DNA of 64,000 nt from Streptomyces yatensis (lineage in GTDB: Bacteria; Actinomycetota; Actinomycetes; Streptomycetales; Streptomycetaceae), in NCBI RefSeq assembly GCF_018069625.1, contig NZ_CP072941.1, forward strand, positions 496,001 to 560,000. Direction: 5' to 3'. Below are positions 1 to 8,548 of this stretch, one piece after another. The notes below the pieces were generated by a model that had not been told where the DNA came from, made no database searches, and was given only the letters and a program-made list of their open reading frames with translations. Within the stretch, counting starts at the first letter, position 1; every line of letters starts with the position of its first letter. Made by a program: the position numbers and the translations under genes.

Positions 1-651
1 GACCACGAAGGTGTCGATGTAGCCGTTGTAGTCGCTCTCGCTCGGCGAGATGCCCTCGAGCGGCTCGGGCTCGCTCCACCGGGTGAGCGTGTCGTCGAGC
101 GCGGTGAGGACGTAGGGCTGGAAGTGCCGGTAGGCGGTGGGCCCGGTGGACAGCGAGACGACGATACGGACCTTCCCGTCGGGCGCGTCGGTGAAGAACT
201 CCGGTGCCCAGGTGTTGTTGGCGGCCACGCCGTGGTCGATGTCGGCGAGATGGGTCCAGGTGCGGCGGTCGTCGCTGACGGCGAGGCCGAAGGTGCTGCC
301 GGTCCATCCGGTGGTGTACGCGACGTAGTAGCGGCCGCCGCGGTGGATGACGCTGGGGTCGCGGACGAGACCGGAGGGCGGGGTGTACGCCTTGTCCTGG
401 ACCGACCAGAAGTCGCGCGCGTCGTCGGACCCGTAGACGTACATATTGCTCTCGCCGCTGTTCGTGAAGGCGGTGAACAGATAGCGCGAGACCGTGGTGG
501 ACTGCCGCACGGCGGGTCCGCTCCCGTGGCTCCGGTCGTGCTCCGCGGCGTGCACACGGCTCGCGGTGAGGGGAACCACGAGAGCGAGGGCGGCCAGCAG
601 CGCGAGCAGCGCTGCCGGCGCTCTCCGGGGTCGGGTGGCATGCGGGGGCAT
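1..651 (-). CDS. Secreted GH43-like glycoside hydrolase (3' part cut by window edge)
   Basis: Reading leftward from an ATG at 651 gives 217 residues that run off the window, so only the N-terminal part is present. It starts with a basic n-region and a hydrophobic stretch (roughly residues 10-35, rich in Leu/Ala/Val) that looks like a Sec signal peptide. The mature part has features of five-bladed beta-propeller glycosidases of the GH43 type: an RDPSV segment around Asp98, the usual place of the catalytic base, and a TWAPEFF segment around residues 147-153. A GH43 enzyme would remove arabinose or xylose from plant polysaccharide outside the cell; the exact substrate cannot be told. An AGGAG ribosome site sits 8 nt before the start. 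The nearby GH127 and acetyl-xylan esterase fit the same diet. Confidence 0.8.
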   Translation of the reverse strand, partial: MPPHATRPRRAPAALLALLAALALVVPLTASRVHAAEHDRSHGSGPAVRQSTTVSRYLFTAFTNSGESNMYVYGSDDARDFWSVQDKAYTPPSGLVRDPSVIHRGGRYYVAYTTGWTGSTFGLAVSDDRRTWTHLADIDHGVAANNTWAPEFFTDAPDGKVRIVVSLSTGPTAYRHFQPYVLTALDDTLTRWSEPEPLEGISPSESDYNGYIDTFVV

Positions 652-824
652 CAGAGGGCTCCTGCGATCCGAAGTGATCGAATTTGTTCGGAGATTAAGG
701 GTTCTGATGACTTCCGACAGCCCCTGGAGAGGGTGCGAAAGTTTCGAAAACCGGGGAGCCCTGGAAGACGCGCGATGGGGTGGTGCGGTGAGGTGAGCGG
801 ATCAGCGACGCGGCGAGGGGCGGA

Positions 825-1856
825 TCAGACGAAGGTCTGACGCTGCAGCCAGAGGTCCCTGGCGGTTCCGCTGCCCTGGATGAAGACGTAGAGCAGATTC
901 TCCTCGTTGAGGATGGGGACGCCGACGCCCGCGGAGCCGATGACCCCGCCCAGGGACTGGAAGCCGCTGTAGCTCGTGCCGTTCTCCGTGGTCTGGACGG
1001 CGACCCACAGGGCGTTGTCGGTGGCCTTGATGAACACGTTGACCCGGCCGTCCTGGGCCAGGGCGCAGGTGGGCCGCCAGACGATCTGTGCGCCGAGGCT
1101 CACGGGGGCGCCGAACGTGGTGTAGTCGTCGCTCTGTCCGACGCGCCGGACGGTCCCGTCGGAACCCCGGTAGAAGATCTGCACCCGGCCGGCCGCGTCC
1201 AGGCATACCGACGGGCGGCTGGTCACGTTGGAGGCGTCGAGGGTGAAGGGCCCCCAGACGGCGGCGTTCTCCGTCTGCTGCTGGATGGTGTACAGGGTCT
1301 CGCCCGCACCCTTGACCGCCACCACGATCCGCCCTCCCCCGTCGAGGATGGGCGACGGCGTGGCGAAGATGGCACCGCCCAGCGATGTGGCGGCGGTGTA
1401 GGTCTCGTACTGCAGGTCCTGGTTGCGGAGGTACCACAGGGCGTCGTCGGTGCCGGGGAAGAACACGTAGATGCGGCCGTCGGCGCCGAGCGCCGCGGCC
1501 GGGTCGTCCCCGATGCCGGTGGCCAGGATCTGCGGTGGTCCGTACCCGGAGTTGATGGAGGTCTGGGTGATGACCTCCAGATTGTTGCCCGGGGTGCGGT
1601 AGAAGACCCGGACCTTGCCGTCCTTGCCCCGGATCGGCGCGGGGATGCCGTCGACGGACAGGCCCGCGTATTGCTGCCACGGACCCCAACTGCCGTCGCG
1701 GGCCTCCACCCTGCTCCACAGGACGTTGGACCCGCCCCGGATGAAGACCTGCACCCGGTCGTCGGCGAACGTGACCGGGGCGGGCTCGGAGTGGATGCCG
1801 CCCTGCAGATTGATCCAGGTGCCCCAGACGGTGCCGGGGGTGGTGGAAACGGTCAT
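825..1856 (-). CDS. PLL-like beta-propeller protein (putative carbohydrate-binding)
   Basis: A 343-residue protein built from about seven repeats of 45-50 residues. Each repeat carries a strand pattern such as RVQVFIRG, KVRVFYRT, RIYVFFPG, RVQIFYRG or RVNVFIKA, followed by a 'W/L..V' strand. This is the pattern of PLL/DUF346-type seven-bladed propellers, some of which are fucose-binding lectins. I see no catalytic motif and no signal peptide, so it is either cytoplasmic or leaves by a non-Sec route. The ATG at 1856 was chosen because GGAGG lies 7 nt upstream; an in-frame ATG at 1925 lacks such a site. Function is not assigned beyond a likely sugar-binding propeller. The gene diverges from the MerR-PP2C gene. 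Confidence 0.8.
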   Translation of the reverse strand: MTVSTTPGTVWGTWINLQGGIHSEPAPVTFADDRVQVFIRGGSNVLWSRVEARDGSWGPWQQYAGLSVDGIPAPIRGKDGKVRVFYRTPGNNLEVITQTSINSGYGPPQILATGIGDDPAAALGADGRIYVFFPGTDDALWYLRNQDLQYETYTAATSLGGAIFATPSPILDGGGRIVVAVKGAGETLYTIQQQTENAAVWGPFTLDASNVTSRPSVCLDAAGRVQIFYRGSDGTVRRVGQSDDYTTFGAPVSLGAQIVWRPTCALAQDGRVNVFIKATDNALWVAVQTTENGTSYSGFQSLGGVIGSAGVGVPILNEENLLYVFIQGSGTARDLWLQRQTFV

Positions 1857-1881
1857 GAGAGGACCTCCCTCTTCTCGTGGA

Positions 1882-1910
1882 GCCATGGGACTGCACGGAT
1901 ACACCGTCAA
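1882..1910 (-). promoter_or_regulatory. Candidate sigma-HrdB-type promoter for the beta-propeller gene
   Basis: On the minus strand a TTGACG hexamer (1905-1910) is followed after 17 bp by CATGGC (1882-1887), about 30 nt before the start codon. The -35 is good and the -10 is poor. Called by eye only. Confidence 0.3.
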
Positions 1911-1970
1911 TTCCCGGGAAAGCATGGCGGATACCCGAAGAAAGGAAGATGTACGGATATGACTGATTCA

Positions 1971-2001
1971 TTGTTATGAGAGACTGATGTCAGATTAAAT
2001 A
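1971..2001 (+). promoter_or_regulatory. Candidate promoter with 19-bp spacer upstream of the MerR-PP2C gene
   Basis: TTGTTA (1971-1976) and TAAATA (1996-2001) are separated by 19 bp, in an AT-rich stretch unlike its surroundings. Promoters with 19-20 bp spacers are typical targets of MerR proteins, so autoregulation by the downstream gene is possible. No convincing dyad is seen within the spacer. Confidence 0.3.
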
Positions 2002-2135
2002 CGCTCGTTTGCTGTGGAAATTCATTGTGGAACAGAAGAGATTCTGATCACGGGCCCGCCGTTGACCTTCCCCAAGGGGGAAGCCCGAGCATCGTGGTCG
2101 CCGGGCGAGGTGCCCGGCGGCGAGGAGGGGCGAGC

Positions 2136-3221
2136 ATGGGGCTGCTGACCATCGGTGCGTTCGCGAGGGCATCGCGGCTGTCCCCCAAGGCGCTGCGCCT
2201 GTACGACGAGCTCGGGCTGCTGCCGCCCGCCCGCGTCGATCCGCACTCCGGCTACCGCCTCTACGATCCGGCACAGCTGGAGCGGGCCCGCCTGGTGGCG
2301 TGGCTGAGGCGACTGGGCATGCCGCTCGCCGACATCCGGTCGGTGTGCGAGCTGGGACCGGAAGCCGCCGCGCGGGAGGTGCGCGCGTACTGGGCGCGGG
2401 TCGAGGCCGACACCGCGGCCAGAAGGGACCTGGCCGCCTTCCTCGCCGACCAGCTGTCCGGGAGGGACACCACGATGTCTTCCGACCACCCCACCCTGGG
2501 GATCCGCTACGCCGTACTCTCCGACACCGGCTCGGTCCGGGAGAGCAATGACGACGCCGGGTACGCCGGGCCGCGCCTGCTGGCCGTGGCCGACGGATTC
2601 GGGGGCGGACGGCACGCCGGCGAGGCGGCGATCGAGGCGCTCAAACCGCTGGACGCGGGCGTCCCGGGCGGGGAGTTGCTGAGCGCGCTGGAGGAGGCGG
2701 CGCACCGGGCCCGGGAGTCGGTCTCGGCGCTCGCCGCGTCCGACCCCGCGCTGCGGGATGTCGGCACGACGCTCACCGCGATGGTGTGGTCGGGCTCCCG
2801 GCTGGGTCTGGTCCATATCGGCGACTCGCGCGCCTATCTGCTGCGCGACGCCGAGCTGTTCCAGATCACCCATGACCACACGGTGGTCCAGTCGCTGCTC
2901 GACGAGGGGCGGATCACCCCCGAGGAGGCCGCCTCGCACCCCCAGCGGGCGCTGCTGCTGCGCGCCGTGGGCGGCGGTTCGGCGTTCGAGCCGGACTTCG
3001 CCCTGCGGGACGCCCGCGCCGGGGACCGCTATCTGCTGTGCTCGGACGGGCTGACGGGGGTCGTGCCCGCCGGGGAGATCCGGCGTGTGCTCGCCTCGGA
3101 GGACGATCCGGGCACGGCCGTACGGCAGTTGGTCGCCCTCGCCAACGGCGCGGGTGGGCCCGACAACGTCACCTGCGTGGTGGCCCATGTGGCCGAGCGG
3201 CGGACGCTGACCTCGGCGTAG
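2136..3221 (+). CDS. MerR-type regulator fused to a PP2C protein phosphatase
   Basis: 361 residues. Residues 1-75 are a MerR winged HTH (TIGAFARAS..., then YDELGLL and GYRLYD, the family signatures), followed by a helical segment to about residue 115. From about 128 onward there is a PP2C-type Ser/Thr phosphatase: a GSVRESNDD start motif, AVADGFGGG metal-binding motif, GTTLTAM, HIGDSRAYL, QITHDH, LCSDGL and a GGPDNVT end motif. The Asp residues that hold the two metals in PP2C enzymes are all visible, so the phosphatase is probably active. In MerR proteins the C-terminal half normally senses a ligand, so here the phosphatase may be the sensor or output. The ATG at 2136 has GAGGAGGGG just upstream; an in-frame ATG at 2025 has no ribosome site. 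Confidence 0.88.
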   Translation: MGLLTIGAFARASRLSPKALRLYDELGLLPPARVDPHSGYRLYDPAQLERARLVAWLRRLGMPLADIRSVCELGPEAAAREVRAYWARVEADTAARRDLAAFLADQLSGRDTTMSSDHPTLGIRYAVLSDTGSVRESNDDAGYAGPRLLAVADGFGGGRHAGEAAIEALKPLDAGVPGGELLSALEEAAHRARESVSALAASDPALRDVGTTLTAMVWSGSRLGLVHIGDSRAYLLRDAELFQITHDHTVVQSLLDEGRITPEEAASHPQRALLLRAVGGGSAFEPDFALRDARAGDRYLLCSDGLTGVVPAGEIRRVLASEDDPGTAVRQLVALANGAGGPDNVTCVVAHVAERRTLTSA

Positions 3222-3295
3222 AGCCACCGCCATGACCGTCTCACCCGCCCACCGTGACCGCTTGTTGAACGTTGATGAATGGTGTGCGCAAAGGC

Positions 3296-3325
3296 TTGTC
3301 GGCCGGAAGAACGCCTCCTTATGCT
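3296..3325 (+). promoter_or_regulatory. Candidate promoter for the GH127 gene
   Basis: TTGTCG (3296-3301) and TATGCT (3320-3325) with an 18-bp spacer, about 75 nt before the start codon. It matches the Streptomyces vegetative consensus reasonably well. Confidence 0.35.
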
Positions 3326-3400
3326 CGCGGCGGAAATCGCTTTCCACTCCTGCCGACCGGGAGACAGACATGGCCGGCGGCGCGGCGTAAGGGGCAGAGC

Positions 3401-5413
3401 ATGTCCACAGGTCCGATCCGGCTCTCCCGGGGAGCGCACACCGCGCTCCGCCCGGCCACCGCGGCGCGGATCACCGGAGGATTCTGGGCCGCCAGACGCC
3501 GTGTCAACGCCGAAGTGAGCGTTCCCCAGGGGCCGGACCGGCTGGAGCGGGCGGGCAATCTCGCCAATCTGCGGGCCGCCGCGGGGGCGGCGCCGGCGGA
3601 GTCCGGCTTCCGCGGCGACTTCCCGTTCCAGGACTCCGATGTGCACAAGTGGCTCGAGGCGGCGTCCTGGCAACTGGCGGACGGCGGCGAGGGGCCGGCC
3701 GAGGAGGAACTGGCCCGGCAGGTGGAGCGGCTGGCCGGGCTGGTCGCGGCCGCGCAGGCCGAGGACGGCTATCTGCAGACGTACTACCAGCTGGGGCCGG
3801 ACGCCCGGCGGTGGGCGGAACCGCACTGGGGGCACGAGCTGTACTGCGCGGGCCACCTCCTGCAGGCCGCGGTCGCGCACCACCGGGCCACCGGCGCGAA
3901 CGGACTGCTCGAGGTGGCGGTGCGCTGCGCCGATCTCGTCGACGCCACCTTCGGACCCGGCCGGAACGAGACGGTGTGCGGACATCCGGAGATAGAGACG
4001 GCGCTGGTGGAGCTGTACCGGGAGACCGGTGAGCGGCGCTATCTCGAGCTGGCCGGGTACTTCGTGGACCGGCGCGGGCAGGGCAGCCTCGGCGACGGCC
4101 CGGCGGACGGCTCGCCCGGCCCCCGGCCCGGGGCGCCCTACTGGCAGGACCACATCCCGGTGCGGGAGGCGAGGGCGGTCGCCGGGCATGCGGTGCGCCA
4201 GCTGTATCTCCTGGCCGGGGCCGCGGATGTGGCGGCGGAGACCGGGGACGCGGGGCTGCGGGACGCCCTGGTGCGGCTGTGGGAGGACATGGCCACGACG
4301 AAGACCTATCTGACGGGCGGGGTGGGGTCCCGGCACGAGCTGGAGTCCTTCGGGGACGCGTACGAGCTGCCGCCGGACCGGGCCTACGCGGAGACCTGCG
4401 CGGCCGTCGCCGCCGTCCACTTCGGATGGCGGATGGCGCTGCTGACCGGAGAGGCCCGCTACAGCGATCTGGTGGAGCGGACCCTGTTCAACGGCTTCGC
4501 GTCGGGGGTGTCGATCGACGGTGAGCGCTGGCTCTATGTGAATCCGCTCCAGGTCCGCCAGGATGATGAGAACCGTAAGGACGCCACCGGCGACCGGAGC
4601 GCCCACCGGACGCCGTGGTTCCGGTGTGCCTGCTGTCCGCCCAATGTGATGCGGCTGCTGGCCTCGTTGCCGCACTACATGGCGAGCGGCGACGCGCAGG
4701 GGCTGCAGCTCCACCAGTACGCGTCCGGCTCGTACGAGGCGGGCGGCGGGGCGGTGCGGGTGGGGACCGGGTACCCGTGGGAGGGGCGGATCGCGGTGGT
4801 CGTGGACACGGCGCCGCGGGACACGGACTGGACGCTGTCGCTGCGCATCCCGCACTGGGCGACGGCGTACGAGGCGACGGTCGGCGGGGAGCCGGTGGCC
4901 GAGCGGGCCGAGAACGGCTGGCTGCGGCTGCGGCGCCGCTGGCGGCCCGGCGAGACGGTCGTGCTGAGCCTGTCCCTGGGCCCCCGGCTCACCCGGCCCG
5001 ATCCACGGGCCGACGGGGTGCGCGGCTGTGCCGCGATCGAGCGCGGCCCGCTGGTGTACTGCCTGGAGCAGACCGACCAGCCCGCGGGGCTGCGGCTGGA
5101 CGACATCGCCCTCGACCCGGATGCCACGCCGAGCGCCGAGCACCGGCCGGAGCTGCTGGGCGGGGTGACCGTGATCACCTCCCTGGCGCTGCGCCATGCC
5201 GTCGCGCGCGACGGCTGGTGGCCGTACCGCGACGGCGGCGCGGGCTCCGGCGGCGGCGCGGGCTCTGACGTTGGCGTGCGCCCGGGCGTGGACACGGGTG
5301 GCGCGGAAGCCCTCGATCCGGTCCCGGTGACCGCGATCCCGTACTACGCGTGGGCGAACCGCGGACCCGGCGCGATGCGGGTGTGGACCCCGCTCCAGCC
5401 CCCGGCCGGCTGA
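3401..5413 (+). CDS. GH127 beta-L-arabinofuranosidase (DUF1680)
   Basis: A 670-residue cytoplasmic enzyme (no signal peptide) of the HypBA1 family, which releases L-arabinose from beta-L-arabinofuranosides. The zinc/cysteine centre typical of the family is visible: AETC (Glu331, Cys333) and CACC (Cys409, Cys411, Cys412). By spacing these match Glu338, Cys340 and Cys415/417/418 of the Bifidobacterium enzyme, with Cys411 as likely nucleophile and Glu315 (in ELESF) as likely acid/base. A Gly/Ser-rich insertion near residues 610-635 looks like a loose linker before the last strand block. The ATG at 3401 was chosen because the family's N-terminus begins right there; 43 codons of open frame lie upstream without a ribosome site. 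It probably works on oligosaccharides imported after extracellular attack. Confidence 0.9.
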   Translation: MSTGPIRLSRGAHTALRPATAARITGGFWAARRRVNAEVSVPQGPDRLERAGNLANLRAAAGAAPAESGFRGDFPFQDSDVHKWLEAASWQLADGGEGPAEEELARQVERLAGLVAAAQAEDGYLQTYYQLGPDARRWAEPHWGHELYCAGHLLQAAVAHHRATGANGLLEVAVRCADLVDATFGPGRNETVCGHPEIETALVELYRETGERRYLELAGYFVDRRGQGSLGDGPADGSPGPRPGAPYWQDHIPVREARAVAGHAVRQLYLLAGAADVAAETGDAGLRDALVRLWEDMATTKTYLTGGVGSRHELESFGDAYELPPDRAYAETCAAVAAVHFGWRMALLTGEARYSDLVERTLFNGFASGVSIDGERWLYVNPLQVRQDDENRKDATGDRSAHRTPWFRCACCPPNVMRLLASLPHYMASGDAQGLQLHQYASGSYEAGGGAVRVGTGYPWEGRIAVVVDTAPRDTDWTLSLRIPHWATAYEATVGGEPVAERAENGWLRLRRRWRPGETVVLSLSLGPRLTRPDPRADGVRGCAAIERGPLVYCLEQTDQPAGLRLDDIALDPDATPSAEHRPELLGGVTVITSLALRHAVARDGWWPYRDGGAGSGGGAGSDVGVRPGVDTGGAEALDPVPVTAIPYYAWANRGPGAMRVWTPLQPPAG

Positions 5414-5602
5414 CCTTCGCAGAACCGGGCCCAGGTCCCTGACCTGCCGGTCTTCGGTCCACGCCCTGGCCTGCCGATCCCCACCGGACCCGGGCGTGTC
5501 CCACGCGGTGGCCACCGGAACTCGGCGGACACCCCATGCGTTCAACCGCTCGAGGAACACGCTCGTGTGCCCGAGCGGCACCATGGCAACAGGAGGTGCC
5601 CC

Positions 5603-5833
5603 TTGAGCACCGGATCCACGCCCCGCGGGGACGATGACGCCGACGGCTGGGACGACGTCACCCTCGACGAGGACTTCATACGGGACGCCGAGGTCGCCGA
5701 GCCCGCCGCACGCACCAGGATGCTCACCGCGCGGTGGCGGCGCGGGGCGCCCGAGCCCCAGCCCTGGCGGGCGGACGAGCCACCGGCCGGATGGTTCTGG
5801 AGCAAGCGCCGCAAGCGGCGCCGGCGGCGCTGA
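5603..5833 (+). CDS. Small conserved basic-tailed protein
   Basis: 76 residues with a TTG start, decided by an AGGAGG ribosome site at 5591-5596, 6 nt before it. The N-terminal half is acidic (WDDVTLDEDF, DAEVAEPAAR), the middle carries WRADEPPAGWFW, and the C-terminus is a run of Arg/Lys. I recognise the arrangement from small hypothetical proteins common in Streptomyces, but no function is known to me. The basic tail could bind nucleic acid or membrane. It lies alone between the GH127 gene and the ABC importer. Confidence 0.65.
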   Translation: MSTGSTPRGDDDADGWDDVTLDEDFIRDAEVAEPAARTRMLTARWRRGAPEPQPWRADEPPAGWFWSKRRKRRRRR

Positions 5834-5860
5834 CCTCGCCTCTCCGTTATCCGGTCGCAA

Positions 5861-5889
5861 TTGCGCGCGTAAAGACACCGCGGCATATC
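5861..5889 (+). promoter_or_regulatory. Candidate promoter of the amino-acid ABC importer operon
   Basis: TTGCGC (5861-5866) and CATATC (5884-5889) separated by 17 bp, about 75 nt upstream of the first importer gene. Moderate match. Confidence 0.3.
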
Positions 5890-5962
5890 CGGTGGGAGGA
5901 TTCGGGCCGACTCACTGATCATGAGGTCCGTGGTCGTCCGCCGACCCTGTCCCGGAGGTGCC

Positions 5963-6757
5963 GTGTCCGCTCGCTCCGCCTTGCCCGTCATAGCCGTCGC
6001 CGCCGTATCCGCCCTCCTGGCCGGGTGCACCAGCACCAAGTCGTCCGGGTCCGGCGGCGACGACATCAGCCTGGTGAATTCCGGCAAGCTCACGACCTGC
6101 ACGCATCTGCCCTATCCACCCTTCCAGTCCAAGCAGGGCAAGAAGATCGTCGGCTTCGATGTGGACATGGTCGACCTCGTGGCCTCGGCGCTCGATGTGA
6201 AGCAGGAGATCGTGGACACGCCCTTCGAGGGCATCCAGTCCGGGGAGGACCTCAACACCAACCAGTGCGACGTAGCCGCCGCCGGGATGACCATCACCGA
6301 CGTACGCGAGAAGAACCTGGACTTCTCCGCCCCGTATTTCGAGGCCACGCAGGCGCTGCTCACCACCAAGGGCAAGCCCTACAAGTCCCTCGCCGACCTC
6401 AAGGGCAAGAAGCTCGCGGTCCAGCAGGGGACCACCGGTGAGAGCTACGCCCAGAAGCACGCCAAGGGCGCCAAGCTGGTCCAGTTCGAGGATCTCGCGC
6501 TGCTGCTGACCGCCGTCAAGACCGGGCAGACCGACGCCGGCATCAACGACAACGGTGTGCTCTACGACTACGTCAAGGACAACGCCGACACCGCGGTGAC
6601 GGCCGAGTTCGACACCGGCGAGCAGTACGGCATCGCCGTGCGGACCGGCAATGACGCACTGCGCAAGAAGATCGACGCGGTGCTGAAGGACGCCCGGGCG
6701 GACGGCTCCTACGACCGTATCTACAAGAAGTGGTTCGGCACCGCGCCCAAGAAGTGA
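5963..6757 (+). CDS. Polar amino-acid ABC transporter, substrate-binding lipoprotein
   Basis: 264 residues from a GTG at 5963, which follows GGAGG by 4 nt. A hydrophobic leader ends in the lipobox LLAGC with Cys22 as the lipid-anchored residue. The rest is a family-3 solute-binding protein: YPPFQ near the mature N-terminus, GFDVDMVD, TPFEGIQSGEDLN, CDVAAAGMTIT and REKNLDFSAPYF, the classic segments of glutamine/polar amino-acid binders. It captures the ligand outside the membrane and hands it to the permease that follows 41 bp downstream. An ATG at 5921 would add 14 residues before the signal peptide and has no well-placed ribosome site. The ligand is unknown. Confidence 0.9.
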   Translation: MSARSALPVIAVAAVSALLAGCTSTKSSGSGGDDISLVNSGKLTTCTHLPYPPFQSKQGKKIVGFDVDMVDLVASALDVKQEIVDTPFEGIQSGEDLNTNQCDVAAAGMTITDVREKNLDFSAPYFEATQALLTTKGKPYKSLADLKGKKLAVQQGTTGESYAQKHAKGAKLVQFEDLALLLTAVKTGQTDAGINDNGVLYDYVKDNADTAVTAEFDTGEQYGIAVRTGNDALRKKIDAVLKDARADGSYDRIYKKWFGTAPKK

Positions 6758-6798
6758 CGCCCGCTGACGGCCATCGGAGCTGAGGAGTCCGCACACTT

Positions 6799-7584
6799 AT
6801 GGCAATGACCCGCCGGCAGCGGGCGCGGGCGATACGAGCGGTGCAGTACGCCGTGCTCATCGTCCTGCTGCTCGCCATCGTCCTGGCCGCGGACTGGGGT
6901 GAACTGCGGCGCGCCTTCTTCGACGCCGAGGTCGCCCGGTCCCTGTTCCCCGACATCATCACCACCGCCCTGGTCAACACCGTCGTCTACACCCTGCTCG
7001 GCTTCGGCTTCGGCCTGGTCCTCGGGGTGGTGCTGGCACTGATGCGGCTCTCGCAGGTGCCGCCGTACCGCTGGCTGGCGGTCGCCTACATCGAGTTCTT
7101 CCGCGGAGTGCCCGCACTGCTGGTGTTCATCGCGCTGGGCTTCGGGGTGCCGCTGGCCTTCCAGGTGGCGCTGGACCGGCACGTCACGGTGATGCTGGCG
7201 CTGGGGCTCGTCGGAGCCGCCTATATCGCGGAGACGATGCGGGCGGGCATCCAGGCGGTGCCCAAGGGGCAGATGGAGGCGGCCCGTTCGCTGGGCATGT
7301 CCCACAGCCGGGCCATGGCCTCGATCATCATCCCGCAGGCGTTCCGGATCGTCCTGCCGCCGCTCACCAATGAACTGGTGCTGCTGACCAAGGACTCCTC
7401 CCTGGTCTATCTGCTGGGACTCTCCCTGGACCAGTACGAGCTGTCGAAGTTCGGCCGGGACGCGCTGAATCAGCACCGCAGCCTCACCCCGATCCTGGTC
7501 GCCGGGGTGTGCTACCTGATCATCACCGTGCCGCTCGGCCATCTGGTGCGCCGGCTCGAGGCCCGTTCGGCGAAGGCGAGGTGA
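6799..7584 (+). CDS. Polar amino-acid ABC transporter permease
   Basis: 261 residues with about five hydrophobic segments: one near 17-32, then clusters near 50-80, 95-120, 130-150 and a last one near 235-250. The EAA loop that docks on the ATPase is clear ([14 protein letters not shown], near 165-180), followed by [13 protein letters not shown] and LTKDSSL, typical of the His/Glu/Gln permease family. A single permease gene implies a homodimeric channel. AGGAG precedes the ATG. The last codons overlap or abut the ATPase gene, so the three genes are one operon. Confidence 0.93.
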   Translation: MAMTRRQRARAIRAVQYAVLIVLLLAIVLAADWGELRRAFFDAEVARSLFPDIITTALVNTVVYTLLGFGFGLVLGVVLALMRLSQVPPYRWLAVAYIEFFRGVPALLVFIALGFGVPLAFQVALDRHVTVMLALGLVGAAYIAETMRAGIQAVPKGQMEAARSLGMSHSRAMASIIIPQAFRIVLPPLTNELVLLTKDSSLVYLLGLSLDQYELSKFGRDALNQHRSLTPILVAGVCYLIITVPLGHLVRRLEARSAKAR

Positions 7585-7589
7585 CCGGC

Positions 7590-8426
7590 GTGAAGGAGAC
7601 GACGGTGGCGAAGGAGACCGGCGAGGCGGACGGCATCGCCATCCAGGTGGCGGGGCTGCACAAGTCCTTCGGCGCGCTGGAGGTGCTCAAGGGCATCGAT
7701 CTCACCGTCCGGCGGGGCGAGGTGGTCTGTGTCATCGGCCCGTCGGGATCCGGCAAGTCGACGCTGCTGCGCTGTGTGAACCTCCTGGAGGAGCCGACCT
7801 CGGGCTCGGTCACCGTGGCGGGGACCGAGGTCACCGACCCGGACGTGGACATCGACCGGGTGCGGCGGCGGATCGGCATGGTGTTCCAGGCGTTCAACCT
7901 CTTTCCGCATCTGACCGCCCTGGAGAACCTCACCATCGCCCAGCGGCGGGTGCTGCGCCGCGACAAGGCGGAGGCGGTACGGATCGGGAGGGACACTCTG
8001 CGCCGGGTCGGTCTGAGCGACAAGGAGTCGGCCTATCCGGCCCAGCTGTCGGGTGGACAGCAGCAGCGGGTGGCCATCGCCCGGGCGCTGTCCATGGAGC
8101 CGGAGTTGATGCTCTTCGACGAGCCGACCTCGGCGCTCGATCCGGAACTGGTCGGCGATGTGCTCGCCGTGATGCGCGCCCTGGCGGACGAGGGGATGAC
8201 GATGCTGGTCGTCACCCATGAGATGAGCTTCGCACGGGAGGTCGCCGACCGGGTCGTGTTCATGGACGACGGGGTGATCGTGGAGGAGGGCGGACCGGAG
8301 CAGGTCGTCTCCGATCCGGTCCATCCCCGCACCCGGGCCTTTCTCACCCGGGTGCTCAACCCGGCCGCGGCACGGGTCGGGGAGGTGCCGGACACGGGCC
8401 CGCACGGAGCGCGGATCGACCGCTGA
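7590..8426 (+). CDS. Polar amino-acid ABC transporter ATPase
   Basis: 278 residues. All ABC motifs are intact: Walker [11 protein letters not shown]-loop [10 protein letters not shown], signature LSGGQQQR, Walker [13 protein letters not shown] and switch His in VTHE. The pattern is that of the GlnQ/HisP class. The GTG at 7590 has GAGGTGA 6 nt upstream; an in-frame GTG at 7581 would overlap the permease stop (GTGA) and is an equally possible coupled start. The final codons form the left arm of a hairpin with the repeat array that begins at the stop codon. Confidence 0.93.
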   Translation: MKETTVAKETGEADGIAIQVAGLHKSFGALEVLKGIDLTVRRGEVVCVIGPSGSGKSTLLRCVNLLEEPTSGSVTVAGTEVTDPDVDIDRVRRRIGMVFQAFNLFPHLTALENLTIAQRRVLRRDKAEAVRIGRDTLRRVGLSDKESAYPAQLSGGQQQRVAIARALSMEPELMLFDEPTSALDPELVGDVLAVMRALADEGMTMLVVTHEMSFAREVADRVVFMDDGVIVEEGGPEQVVSDPVHPRTRAFLTRVLNPAAARVGEVPDTGPHGARIDR

Positions 8427-8439
8427 ACTCCGTGCGGGC
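8398..8439 (+). terminator. Hairpin spanning the stop codon of the ABC ATPase gene
   Basis: A perfect 12-bp inverted repeat: gcccgcacggag at 8398-8409 pairs with ctccgtgcgggc at 8428-8439, with an 18-nt loop that contains the TGA. There is no T tract, which is usual for GC-rich actinobacterial terminators. It lies between convergent genes. Confidence 0.5.
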
Positions 8440-8537
8440 GGTTGAACTCGGTGCGGGCGGCTGAACTCCGTGCGGGCGGTTGAACTCGGTGCGGGCGGCT
8501 GAGCTCCGTGCGAGCAGCTGAGCTTCCTACGGGAGCG
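8424..8537. repeat. 19-bp tandem repeat array, six units
   Basis: Six contiguous 19-bp units: 8424-8442, 8443-8461, 8462-8480, 8481-8499, 8500-8518 and 8519-8537. Unit 1 is tgaactccgtgcgggcggt; units 1 and 3 are identical, as are 2 and 4, so the first four form two copies of a 38-bp dimer. Units 5 and 6 are diverged. The array fills the space between the convergent ATPase and SGNH genes. Confidence 0.9.
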
Positions 8538-8548
8538 GGTCCGTGTGG

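Noticed and set aside
3029..5878. A 949-codon minus-strand frame across the GH127 gene
   Set aside because: Shadow of the + strand gene, whose Glu/Cys zinc centre and full family length are clear.
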